A DNA stretch of 64,000 nt from Flavivirga eckloniae (GTDB taxonomy: Bacteria; Bacteroidota; Bacteroidia; Flavobacteriales; Flavobacteriaceae), in assembly GCF_002886045.1 (NCBI RefSeq), contig NZ_CP025791.1, positions 4,975,001-5,039,000 on the forward strand. The letters are read 5' to 3'. Position 1 is the stretch's first letter. Each line of letters begins with the position of its first letter. The notes below the pieces were generated by a model, which saw only the letters and a list, made by a program, of their open reading frames with translations, ran no database searches and was not told where the DNA came from. The translations under genes and the position numbers were made by a program. Shown here piece after piece: positions 34,728-42,182 of this stretch.

Positions 34728-34973
34728 ATGGTACGACATAACGATATCTCAGATATAGATTTAAGACGTAGAATTAAACGTCGTAAAATTCAGCTTGGTG
34801 GGAATCGCAATTTAAAAATTTACGGAACCCTGTCCTGTTCATCAGGAAAAAGAATGAAAACCGAGAATCGTGTTTTCTTTAGCTCGGAAAAAGAAGCTGT
34901 AAAACATGGCTATCGTCCTTGTGGACATTGTATGCGATTGCAATATAAAAATTGGAAACATGGAATTGTTTGA
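34728..34973 (+). CDS. stand-alone Ada metal-binding-domain protein
   Basis: 81 residues from ATG 34728; an upstream TTG at 34713 is in frame but less likely. The segment 'NRNLKIYGTLSCSSGKRMK', 'ENRVFF' and 'GYRPCGHCMR' matches the Ada zinc-binding domain. Only three cysteines are present (C37, C65, C68). The position of the E. coli methyl-accepting Cys38 has none, so it may bind DNA or metal without accepting methyl groups. The N-terminus is strongly basic (RRRIKRRK). It overlaps the AlkB-like gene by 14 bp. Confidence 0.8.
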   Translation: MVRHNDISDIDLRRRIKRRKIQLGGNRNLKIYGTLSCSSGKRMKTENRVFFSSEKEAVKHGYRPCGHCMRLQYKNWKHGIV

Positions 34974-35568
34974 TGAATTGGTGGATAAAACTAGAAATTG
35001 GCTACCCAAAGACGGGGAGGTAAACTATTATGGCAAAATTTTTTCAATGGAAGAAGCAGATCATTATTTCAATACCCTGCTCAATACGATTGCGTGGCGA
35101 AATGATGAAGCCATTATTTTTGGAAAAAAAATTATAACCAAAAGAAAAGTAGCTTGGTATGGCGATAAACCTTATGAATACACGTACTCGAACACGACAA
35201 AACATGCTTTAAATTGGACAGCAGCATTGTTGGAGTTAAAAGCTATAATAGAAAAGGAAACGGGGGAGACATTTAATTCCTGCTTGCTCAATCTTTATCA
35301 CAGTGGAGAAGAAGGAATGGCTTGGCATAGTGATGGTGAAACCGATTTAAAAAAAGATGGCGCCATAGGGTCGTTGAGTTTTGGAGCAGAAAGAAAGTTT
35401 TCGTTTAAGCATAAACAAACTAATGAGAAAGTTGAACTGGTTTTAAAACACGGAAGCCTTTTGGTTATGAAAGATATTACGCAAACGCACTGGTTGCATA
35501 GGCTTCCTCCAACAAAACGTATTACGGCACCACGAGTAAATCTTACATTTAGGACTATGGTTGAGTAA
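34960..35568 (+). CDS. AlkB-like Fe(II)/2-oxoglutarate-dependent DNA repair dioxygenase
   Basis: 202 residues from ATG 34960, overlapping the Ada-domain gene by 14 bp. The iron ligands are His123 and Asp125 in 'GMAWHSDGE' and His180 in 'THWLHR'; 2-oxoglutarate-binding Arg residues lie in 'APRVNLTFR'. 'RKVAWYGDKPYEYTYSN' and 'NSCLLNLYHSGEEG' are typical of AlkB/ALKBH2-like enzymes, which oxidatively remove methyl groups from DNA bases such as 1-methyladenine. Its place beside the MGMT and Ada-domain genes supports an adaptive response unit. Confidence 0.93.
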   Translation: MELFDELVDKTRNWLPKDGEVNYYGKIFSMEEADHYFNTLLNTIAWRNDEAIIFGKKIITKRKVAWYGDKPYEYTYSNTTKHALNWTAALLELKAIIEKETGETFNSCLLNLYHSGEEGMAWHSDGETDLKKDGAIGSLSFGAERKFSFKHKQTNEKVELVLKHGSLLVMKDITQTHWLHRLPPTKRITAPRVNLTFRTMVE

Positions 35569-35656
35569 GTACGCTGCCAATTAATATGGTATCTTGCGGA
35601 TTGAAAAAAACAAAATTCCATTTTAGTATTGATACCAAACCACCGATGTACATAGA

Positions 35657-36460
35657 ATGAAATCTATTAGAACTATAAAAGATCAACTAGATCGAATCAT
35701 ACATTTAAAAGAAACCCCACAACGTATTATTTCACTAGTGCCAAGTCAAACAGAATTGTTGTGCGATTTAGGTTTGGAGGATTTTCTTGTTGGGGTAACC
35801 AAGTTTTGTGTGCATCCGCATCATATTAGAAAAGATGTAGCTGTTATTGGTGGGACAAAACAAATTCATTTAGATAAAATAAAAGCATTACAGCCTGATA
35901 TTATTCTTTGCAATAAAGAAGAAAACACCAAAGCAATTGTTGAGTCTTGTGAGTCTATTTGTAATGTGCATGTTTCAGATATTTTTACAATTAACGATAG
36001 TTTGGAATTAATTTCCCAGTACGGCGATATATTTAATAAAGCGAAAGAAGCGCTGATTATTGTCAACAGTATTCAAAGAGAATTAAAAGATTTCAAAACA
36101 TTTATTAAAAATAAACCCGTATTAAAAACGGTTTACTTTATATGGAAGGATCCGTGGATGGCAGCCGCAAACAATACTTTTATTAATTATTTGCTAGAAC
36201 TTAATAAGTTTGAAAATACATTTAAAAATGAGAGTCGCTATCCTGTAGTAGAACTTGGTAAATCTACTGTAAATGAAGATGTGGATACAGTGCTTTTATC
36301 TAGCGAGCCTTACCCGTTTAAAGAAAAGCATATAAAAGACATTCAGGAGTTTTATCCCAACGCCACTATTTTATTAGCAGATGGTGAGATGTTTTCCTGG
36401 TATGGCTCTAGGTTAATTAAAGCGTTTAAATACTTTAAAAACTTGCGCCTAAGTCTTTAG
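35657..36460 (+). CDS. BtuF-like helical-backbone substrate-binding protein
   Basis: 267 residues. 'QRIISLVPSQTELLCDLGLE', 'VGVTKFCVHP', 'GGTKQIHLDKIKALQPDII' and 'FIWKDPWMAAANNTFINYLL' match the BtuF/periplasmic-binding family that binds cobalamin or iron-siderophores. No signal peptide is visible, although this is common in annotated flavobacterial members and may reflect an unusual location. No permease or ATPase is adjacent. A cobalamin role is plausible because this window encodes two B12 enzymes (nrdJ, icmF). Confidence 0.8.
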   Translation: MKSIRTIKDQLDRIIHLKETPQRIISLVPSQTELLCDLGLEDFLVGVTKFCVHPHHIRKDVAVIGGTKQIHLDKIKALQPDIILCNKEENTKAIVESCESICNVHVSDIFTINDSLELISQYGDIFNKAKEALIIVNSIQRELKDFKTFIKNKPVLKTVYFIWKDPWMAAANNTFINYLLELNKFENTFKNESRYPVVELGKSTVNEDVDTVLLSSEPYPFKEKHIKDIQEFYPNATILLADGEMFSWYGSRLIKAFKYFKNLRLSL

Positions 36461-36581
36461 AATAATCAACTTTAGTAGTATCTTCTACAAAGTTTGCGAT
36501 CTTAGTTTCTAATTCTTTCAAGCTAATTAGCTTATTTAAATTTGGTTTTATTTTACCAACTCTACAAAAATGTGTACTCAT
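36435..36581 (-). CDS. possible 48-residue protein
   Basis: Minus-strand frame: ATG at 36581-36579, TAA at 36437-36435. The product begins MSTHFCRVGKIKPNLNKLIS and continues 'LKELETKIANFVEDTTKVDY'. It is soluble and helical, and its codon pattern looks regular. It overlaps the 3' end of the BtuF-like gene by 26 bp on the other strand. No family recognised; chance ORF possible. Confidence 0.35.
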   Translation of the reverse strand: MSTHFCRVGKIKPNLNKLISLKELETKIANFVEDTTKVDYSKDLGASF

Positions 36582-36648
36582 GACTTGTTTTTATTATAAA
36601 GTACGAGGATTTCTGTATTTTGGATGTAATAAGAAAGTTAAGGAATTA

Positions 36649-36855
36649 CTAAATTTTATTTAGGTGAACATGCGAGTTTTCCCTGGCTAAATATTTGAGC
36701 CTATTTAGCTTGTCAAGAAGTTTAATCGCTCGATATTCAGAAATGTCACTTAAGGCAGAATCTGTTTGTCGAAAGTTATAAGCTTGCTCGATGAGTTCTT
36801 TGTAACGTTTACAAAGTCTTTTTTTATGAGTTTCTATGTTGTCTAATTTATTCAT
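36649..36855 (-). CDS. small helical protein, possibly Lacal_2735 family
   Basis: 68 residues, highly charged and helical: 'HKKRLCKRYKELIEQAYNFR', then 'SEYRAIKLLDKLNRLKYLAR'. The pattern K-K-Y-x-x-L-x-x-E-A-Y followed by a Ser/Asp-rich turn and a second helix recalls the Lacal_2735 family of small flavobacterial proteins of unknown function, from memory only. It has its own start on the minus strand after a C-rich leader (CCCCCC at about 36866). Confidence 0.6.
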   Translation of the reverse strand: MNKLDNIETHKKRLCKRYKELIEQAYNFRQTDSALSDISEYRAIKLLDKLNRLKYLARENSHVHLNKI

Positions 36856-37026
36856 GGTATCCCCCCCGAAATAGCAAGTATTTAAATATACACTTTTTAT
36901 TCAAAAATTAAAAGAAAACCACGAACTATTTGGTTGAAATGCATCTATTTATGAATTCATGTGAACAAATGTTAATTTATCATTGTTGGTAACTAAAAAA
37001 ACCATAGCTTTAAAAATTAACCAAAA

Positions 37027-37539
37027 ATGTTAAAAATGAAGTTCTTTTTAAACACTTTATTCATCTTGTTGTTTTCGCTTACAAATTATGCTCAAGAAAC
37101 TAATTGTAAATGTTGTAAGGAAAAGCATAACGAATTTGACTTTTGGATAGGTACTTGGACGGTTTACAATACTGATGGAAAAGTAGTAGGAAAAAATGTT
37201 ATTGATAAAATTCAGGATAATTGTATTTTAAGAGAAAATTGGACTAGTGAGAAAGGCAACCTTACTGGCACAAGTAATAATTTTTATAACTATGATACTA
37301 AGCAATGGGAGCAAATTTGGATTGATAACCAAGGAGGGAATTTACACCTAAAAGGGAATCGGGTTAGAAACCAAATGATTTTATTAACCGACGTTGCCAA
37401 TAATAAAGAAGGTAAGCCCTTTTATCATCGTGTTACCTGGACACTGAATGATGATGGCACAGTACGCCAATACTGGGAAACCATTACAGATGACAAAGAT
37501 ATTACAGTCGCTTTTGATGGATTGTATAAGAAGGAGTAG
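37027..37539 (+). CDS. secreted DUF1579-like hypothetical protein
   Basis: 170 residues with a signal peptide (cleavage near 'LTNYAQ'); a second Met at residue 4 is an alternative start. The mature part begins with 'NCKCCKEKHNEFDFWIGTWT', the F-D-F-W-I-G-x-W pattern of DUF1579-like proteins, followed by beta strands ('LRENWTSEKGNLTGTSNNFY', 'YWETITDDKDITVAFDGLY'). Probably a periplasmic beta barrel. Function unknown. Confidence 0.72.
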   Translation: MLKMKFFLNTLFILLFSLTNYAQETNCKCCKEKHNEFDFWIGTWTVYNTDGKVVGKNVIDKIQDNCILRENWTSEKGNLTGTSNNFYNYDTKQWEQIWIDNQGGNLHLKGNRVRNQMILLTDVANNKEGKPFYHRVTWTLNDDGTVRQYWETITDDKDITVAFDGLYKKE

Positions 37540-37599
37540 TTTTAAAGTTTAAATTCAAAGTTCTCGGTTTCGAGTTCTAAACTCAAAAATCGCCAATCG

Positions 37600-38316
37600 T
37601 TAATATTTGTCTTGTAAAGCAAACACCTTTTTCAATAAATCTGTTGTTCTAGAAGATAATTTAGTTCGTATTTCGGTTTCTTCAGCAGCTATCATAGTGA
37701 ATACGCCATCTAAAGCCTCTCCAGTAACGTAGTCTGTTAAGTCCGGATTCACATTATTTGTAAAAGGAATGTTGTTGTATTTGGTTATTAAATTAGCCCA
37801 TATTTGATCGGCACCAACTTTACTAAACGAGTTTTTTATAACAGGGTTAAATTTACTATACAAGGCAGTTCGTGTTTTAGCACTTAAATATCTGGTTGCA
37901 GCATCATTTTTACCTAATAAAATATTTTTAGCATCTGCAAACGTAATGCCTTTAACAGCATCTACAAAAATAGGAGTAGCCTCTTTAACAGCGTCTTCTG
38001 CCGCTCTGTTAAGCACTTTTAATCCTTCGTCTGCTAACTTGCTTAAGCCAATATCTCGAAGTGTTTTATCAACCTTTTGTAATTCCTGTGGCAATACTAT
38101 TTTAACCAATTCATTTTTAAAAAAGCCATCGGTTTGAGTTAGCTTAGTTACCTGTTTATTAATACCAAAATCTAAAGCCTGTCTTAGTCCAGAAGCAATT
38201 TCTGTATTACCAATAATACTGCCGCCATCTTGAGGTAGCTGATTAACAACTTGTTGTAGTTCTGCACATGCAGTAAGATTATATACTAAGGCGAATACTA
38301 AAAATTTGCGAATCAT
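37600..38316 (-). CDS. DUF4197 family lipoprotein
   Basis: 238 residues with a lipoprotein signal (lipobox 'YNLTAC', Cys17). The mature part is helical: 'IASGLRQALDFGINKQVTKL', 'LGKNDAATRYLSAKTRTALY' and 'DLTDYVTGEALDGVFTMIA', matching DUF4197. Members are periplasmic or outer-membrane lipoproteins of unknown function. It ends close to a repeat-like spacer (37541-37590) shared with the convergent gene. Confidence 0.87.
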   Translation of the reverse strand: MIRKFLVFALVYNLTACAELQQVVNQLPQDGGSIIGNTEIASGLRQALDFGINKQVTKLTQTDGFFKNELVKIVLPQELQKVDKTLRDIGLSKLADEGLKVLNRAAEDAVKEATPIFVDAVKGITFADAKNILLGKNDAATRYLSAKTRTALYSKFNPVIKNSFSKVGADQIWANLITKYNNIPFTNNVNPDLTDYVTGEALDGVFTMIAAEETEIRTKLSSRTTDLLKKVFALQDKY

Positions 38317-38404
38317 ATTTTTCGGGATTTATATATTTAACAAATATATGTTTTTAGATGTTTAATAGAAAAGAATTCATTTAAGCATGTTATAATGTGG
38401 TTAT

Positions 38405-38440
38405 TAAAAAAATAAGACACCTAAAGAAAGGTGTCTTATT
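38405..38440 (-). terminator. orphan intrinsic terminator in a 387-bp gap
   Basis: Perfect 12-base stem AATAAGACACCT (38411-38422) / AGGTGTCTTATT (38429-38440) with loop AAAGAA. On the minus strand it is followed by seven T. The gap 38317-38703 lies between two divergent start codons, so no visible coding gene ends here. It may terminate a small minus-strand RNA from about 38450-38650 or an upstream leader. No ORF longer than a few codons is present there. Confidence 0.6.
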
Positions 38441-38703
38441 GTGCAAACCAAATATCCCACACGATATATCCTTAAAATGCTAAACGTGATAGAATCTTCT
38501 CTTAAACCTTATTTATTAGACACAGAGAAAAAATAAAAGTCACAACTTAATTAAAAAAATCTTTAGAGGGTATTTAATTCCGTTATTTTATGTAGCTTAA
38601 CGGCATAGTTTATAACAATTTATTATAATTTTTTTCAATTTTAATATGAAACTATAATGCTGTTAAAATATTATTTTTGTGTAACAAGAATGCATAGCAC
38701 GAG

Positions 38704-39843
38704 ATGATTCTAAAAATGAAATTAAGAAAGCTACTTATATTTTTATTTGTTTTTTTTAGTTCTTTAGTAATTTTTGGACAAATTAAAGTTTCAGAATTTA
38801 TTCAAACATCAAAACTTTCAGAAACAGATAACAATGCACTTTATTTTATTGATTTTTGGGCTACATGGTGTGGGCCGTGTATTCATGCATCTAAATATCT
38901 AGAAACTCTTCAAAAACAAAATCCTAATAACTTTTATATTATATCGCTAACCAAGGAAAATCCAGAAGCAGTTAAGCAATTTATAAGGAAACATAAAACA
39001 GGATTAGCAATTGCCATAGATTTTAAAGGAGAAACCTATAGAAAACATAAGGTTTTGAGCTTGCCATATGGTGTTTTGTACAATGCCGAGGGAACCAAGT
39101 TGTGGGAAGGTCATCCTGCCGAATTTAAGCAGTACCATATTAAAAGGTATTTAAAAAGAAACAGCAAACGAATTGCTGTTAATGAGATGTTTCAAACAAG
39201 TATATATAAAGAAGAAACATCAAAAGAAGCTTTTGTACTTAACAAAGACTTTGAGTTTTTTAGACTAAAAGAAGATCTAAATTTCAATTCATTACAAATA
39301 AAGAAGCTTAATGGAGTTTTAGAATTAAAAGGAAACTTAAAAGATATTTTAGCATATACATTGCATGTTTATAAAAAGCAAATTAATCTTTCTGAAGATT
39401 TAAATGAATCCTACCAAATGCAGTTTAAGTTGGACTCAAATGCGTTTTTTAACCAAACGGAAACGATTATGAAAGCTTTATCAATTAATAAGCAACTTGT
39501 AAAGGATAAAGGAGAAGTATTGGTTTTTAATATTGTAAAACCAACTTTTTGGGACACTAGGCAAATAGAATGGGGTAATGATAGTCCGCATTTTTTAATA
39601 GGAGAGGCAGATATACAAGCAGACAATGTGTCTCTTAGTCGGGTAAAATACCAATTGTCAAACCTATTAGAAACTCCAGTACTGTTAGAGGATTATGTAG
39701 ATGATAGTAAATTACACGATTGGCAAATACACTATAAATATTTTGATTTAATGGTAGCTAATATGAATGATAATTATGGTATTAAAATAGAAAAGAAAAT
39801 TACCGATTATACACAATATGTAATAACAAAAAAAGCTCCTTAA
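38704..39843 (+). CDS. thioredoxin-like (TlpA-type) envelope protein with DUF3738-like tail
   Basis: 379 residues with an N-terminal signal or anchor helix (about 8-26). The thioredoxin domain has 'FIDFWATWCGPCIHASKYLE' with redox Cys56 and Cys59, and the cis-Pro region 'KVLSLPYGVLYNAEG'. The C-terminal 200 residues do not resemble thioredoxin. 'VSLSRVKYQLSNLLETPVLL' and 'YKYFDLMVANMNDNYGIKIE' recall the DUF3738 module. Probably a periplasmic disulphide reductase. The stop codon lies inside a terminator hairpin. Confidence 0.82.
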   Translation: MILKMKLRKLLIFLFVFFSSLVIFGQIKVSEFIQTSKLSETDNNALYFIDFWATWCGPCIHASKYLETLQKQNPNNFYIISLTKENPEAVKQFIRKHKTGLAIAIDFKGETYRKHKVLSLPYGVLYNAEGTKLWEGHPAEFKQYHIKRYLKRNSKRIAVNEMFQTSIYKEETSKEAFVLNKDFEFFRLKEDLNFNSLQIKKLNGVLELKGNLKDILAYTLHVYKKQINLSEDLNESYQMQFKLDSNAFFNQTETIMKALSINKQLVKDKGEVLVFNIVKPTFWDTRQIEWGNDSPHFLIGEADIQADNVSLSRVKYQLSNLLETPVLLEDYVDDSKLHDWQIHYKYFDLMVANMNDNYGIKIEKKITDYTQYVITKKAP

Positions 39844-39854
39844 AAAGGAGCTTT
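39832..39854. terminator. shared terminator between thioredoxin and OmpA genes
   Basis: Perfect 10-base stem AAAGCTCCTT (39832-39841) / AAGGAGCTTT (39845-39854) with loop AAA. On the minus strand it runs into seven T. It serves the minus-strand OmpA gene and overlaps the stop codon of the plus-strand gene. Confidence 0.8.
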
Positions 39855-39886
39855 CAATTTTCAAGCAAAGTATTCGTCCCCCAAGT

Positions 39887-40984
39887 TTAATTGCTCAAAA
39901 CTCTAAATTCTGTTCTTCTATTCTTTTTGTGTTCAGACTCAGCACAATCTACACCATTAGAACAGCGATTTACTAATCTTGTTTCTCCATATCCTTTGGC
40001 AGATAATCTGCTTCTGGAAATACCTTTAGATACTAAATAGTTAACAACTGAATTTGCACGTTGTTGAGATAAAGACATGTTATAATCGTCATTACCTCTA
40101 GAGTCTGTATGAGACATAAGCTCTATGCTTACAGGTTTGTTTTTAAGTAAAGGCAATAACGTTTCATCTATAACCCTTTTAGAAGCAGGAGTAATACGTG
40201 CACTGGCTAATTCGTAAAAAATAGGTAATACATTAGCATCCAATAGTCCGCAATCTACTTCTTCCCAAGTCGTAATGCCTCCCTTTTTAGCTAAAACAGT
40301 TTTAGTTACTGTTTTGTTTCTGGCAGCCACAGTTACACTTCTTGTTGTAGCAGGAGTTGCCACAACTTGTCTTTTAATTGTAGCGTATTCAGCAGGAATA
40401 TCAATTTCATTCATTCTGGCTGGTGTTTTTATAACACGTTTTTTGTAGACGGTATTTACCTCAGAAATAGGTATATTGTTAGTAGAAGCGTCGTTCGCCA
40501 ATGTGGTAAAGCCTACATCTTTAAACCGTGCAGGATATTCAACAAAACAAGCTACAACACAATCATCTTTACTTGGAGAGTTGCAAGCTGTTTCTTTGTA
40601 CTCCCAACCTGAGGTTTTAGGGTATATTTCGAATGTTCGAGAGTCTGACCCAAAAGAAGCTGGTATAACTTTTAAATCAGTTCTACCTTCTTTTTTTACA
40701 TAAGAAACTTCTACAGTTTCGTAAGTAGCAGGAACATAAACGAATTTTTTAGTAGCTTCTTTTACTAAAACACGTTCTTCTACAGTTTTATAAGTTGCGG
40801 GTACAATTTCAAGCTTAGTGTAGGAGGGATAAACTTCTATAGTTTCTTCAATGTCTTTGAATTCATCTTTAGTGATACACTTAACGTAACATTTACCAGG
40901 TTCTGGATTTTCTGGTAAATTTTGGGCTTGAGAAAAGCCTAAGCTTAATAAAAGAAATAATGATAAAAATAAATTTGTTTTCAT
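39887..40984 (-). CDS. OmpA-family outer-membrane protein
   Basis: 365 residues with signal peptide (ending 'LGFSQAQ'). The C-terminal OmpA/MotB peptidoglycan-binding domain (about 255-365) has 'PVSIELMSHTDSRGNDDYNM', 'SLSQQRANSVVNYLVSKGIS' and 'RLSAKGYGETRLVNRC'. The N-terminal 230 residues have internal similarity: 'VEVYPSYTKLEIVPATYKTV', 'KFVYVPATYETVE' and 'IDIPAEYATIKRQVVATPAT' look like repeats of a short beta unit with a VPATY core. It probably anchors the outer membrane to the cell wall. Confidence 0.9.
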   Translation of the reverse strand: MKTNLFLSLFLLLSLGFSQAQNLPENPEPGKCYVKCITKDEFKDIEETIEVYPSYTKLEIVPATYKTVEERVLVKEATKKFVYVPATYETVEVSYVKKEGRTDLKVIPASFGSDSRTFEIYPKTSGWEYKETACNSPSKDDCVVACFVEYPARFKDVGFTTLANDASTNNIPISEVNTVYKKRVIKTPARMNEIDIPAEYATIKRQVVATPATTRSVTVAARNKTVTKTVLAKKGGITTWEEVDCGLLDANVLPIFYELASARITPASKRVIDETLLPLLKNKPVSIELMSHTDSRGNDDYNMSLSQQRANSVVNYLVSKGISRSRLSAKGYGETRLVNRCSNGVDCAESEHKKNRRTEFRVLSN

Positions 40985-41181
40985 AGGATTAAATTAAGTT
41001 AGTGAGTAATATCTCTCACGGAATTTTGACACAAGAAAAAATCAAGCGTCACATTTCGCTTTAAGAAAACAAGCTTGTTTTAGATAATGAAATATATGAA
41101 AACCCTCTAAAACACTATGATTTTAAAGCTTTGTGTAAATACAAAAAGTCCTTCGGGGTTCCTGTAGAATTTAAAAAACGC

Positions 41182-42036
41182 TTAAGAAAAAATAACAGTC
41201 TTATTATTGTATACCATTACTTTTCTGTCGGCATGTAGTTTCACGGCATTTGCCAAAACAATTTTTTCTAAATCACGACCTTTGGCAATTAGATCCTTAA
41301 TGGAATGGGTATGGGATACATGAGCGACATCCTGTTCAATTATTGGTCCGGCATCCAATTCTTCGGTAACGTAGTGACTCGTTGCTCCAATAATTTTTAC
41401 CCCTCGTTTATATGCAGAATGATAAGGTTTAGCACCAACAAATGCTGGAAGAAAGGAATGGTGGATGTTTATTATTTTGTTCGGGTATTTTGTAATGAGT
41501 TTTTCCGAAACTATTTGCATGTATCTGGCTAACACAATAAAATCTATATGGTGTTCTTCCAATAGTTTCAATTGCTTGTCTTCAGCTTCAGCTTTGGTAT
41601 CCTTAGTAACAGGAATATGATGAAATGGAATTTTAAAATTATCTGCAATAGGTTTTAAGTCCAAATGATTACTAACAATAAAAGGAATTTCCAAATTAAG
41701 TTCGCCAGAATTATAGCGGCCTAATAAATCATATAAACAGTGATCGTACTTAGAAATAAACAAAGCCATTTTTGGTTTAACTTCAGAAGAATAAATGCGC
41801 CATTTCATATCAAACCCATTAACCAAATTGTTTTTAAAAGATTCTTTAAAAGCGTCTGTTGAAAAAGATTGTGCTGTGAATTCACTCTCTAAGCGCATAA
41901 AAAAGATATCTTGCTCTCTATCTACATGTTGATCTATATAAACAATGTTGCCACCTTCTTTAGCAATAAAATTTGTTACCGAAGCAATGATATTGGGGCG
42001 GTCTTTACAATGGATTAAAAGGGTAATTTTATTCAT
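41182..42036 (-). CDS. purU: formyltetrahydrofolate deformylase
   Basis: 284 residues from ATG 42036; an in-frame TTG five codons upstream is less likely. It hydrolyses 10-formyl-THF to formate and THF, balancing one-carbon pools. The N-terminal ACT-like domain is 'KITLLIHCKDRPNIIASVTN'. The formyltransferase domain has 'VLARYMQIVSEKLITKYPNK', 'NIHHSFLPAFVGAKPYHSAY' (catalytic Asn-His) and 'ATSHYVTEELDAGPIIEQD' (catalytic Asp). Single minus-strand unit. Confidence 0.94.
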   Translation of the reverse strand: MNKITLLIHCKDRPNIIASVTNFIAKEGGNIVYIDQHVDREQDIFFMRLESEFTAQSFSTDAFKESFKNNLVNGFDMKWRIYSSEVKPKMALFISKYDHCLYDLLGRYNSGELNLEIPFIVSNHLDLKPIADNFKIPFHHIPVTKDTKAEAEDKQLKLLEEHHIDFIVLARYMQIVSEKLITKYPNKIINIHHSFLPAFVGAKPYHSAYKRGVKIIGATSHYVTEELDAGPIIEQDVAHVSHTHSIKDLIAKGRDLEKIVLANAVKLHADRKVMVYNNKTVIFS

Positions 42037-42182
42037 GTATGTAGAAATCAATTGGTCTCAAAATTAGTGTAAAAAATAAACAAGAGGTAATAGTGATTAT
42101 TATTTTAGATAATATTGTGTAAATGGTTTATTTTTTTGAATATTTCGTAAATTGCAGCACCTAAAATTAAGATTCTTTACGA

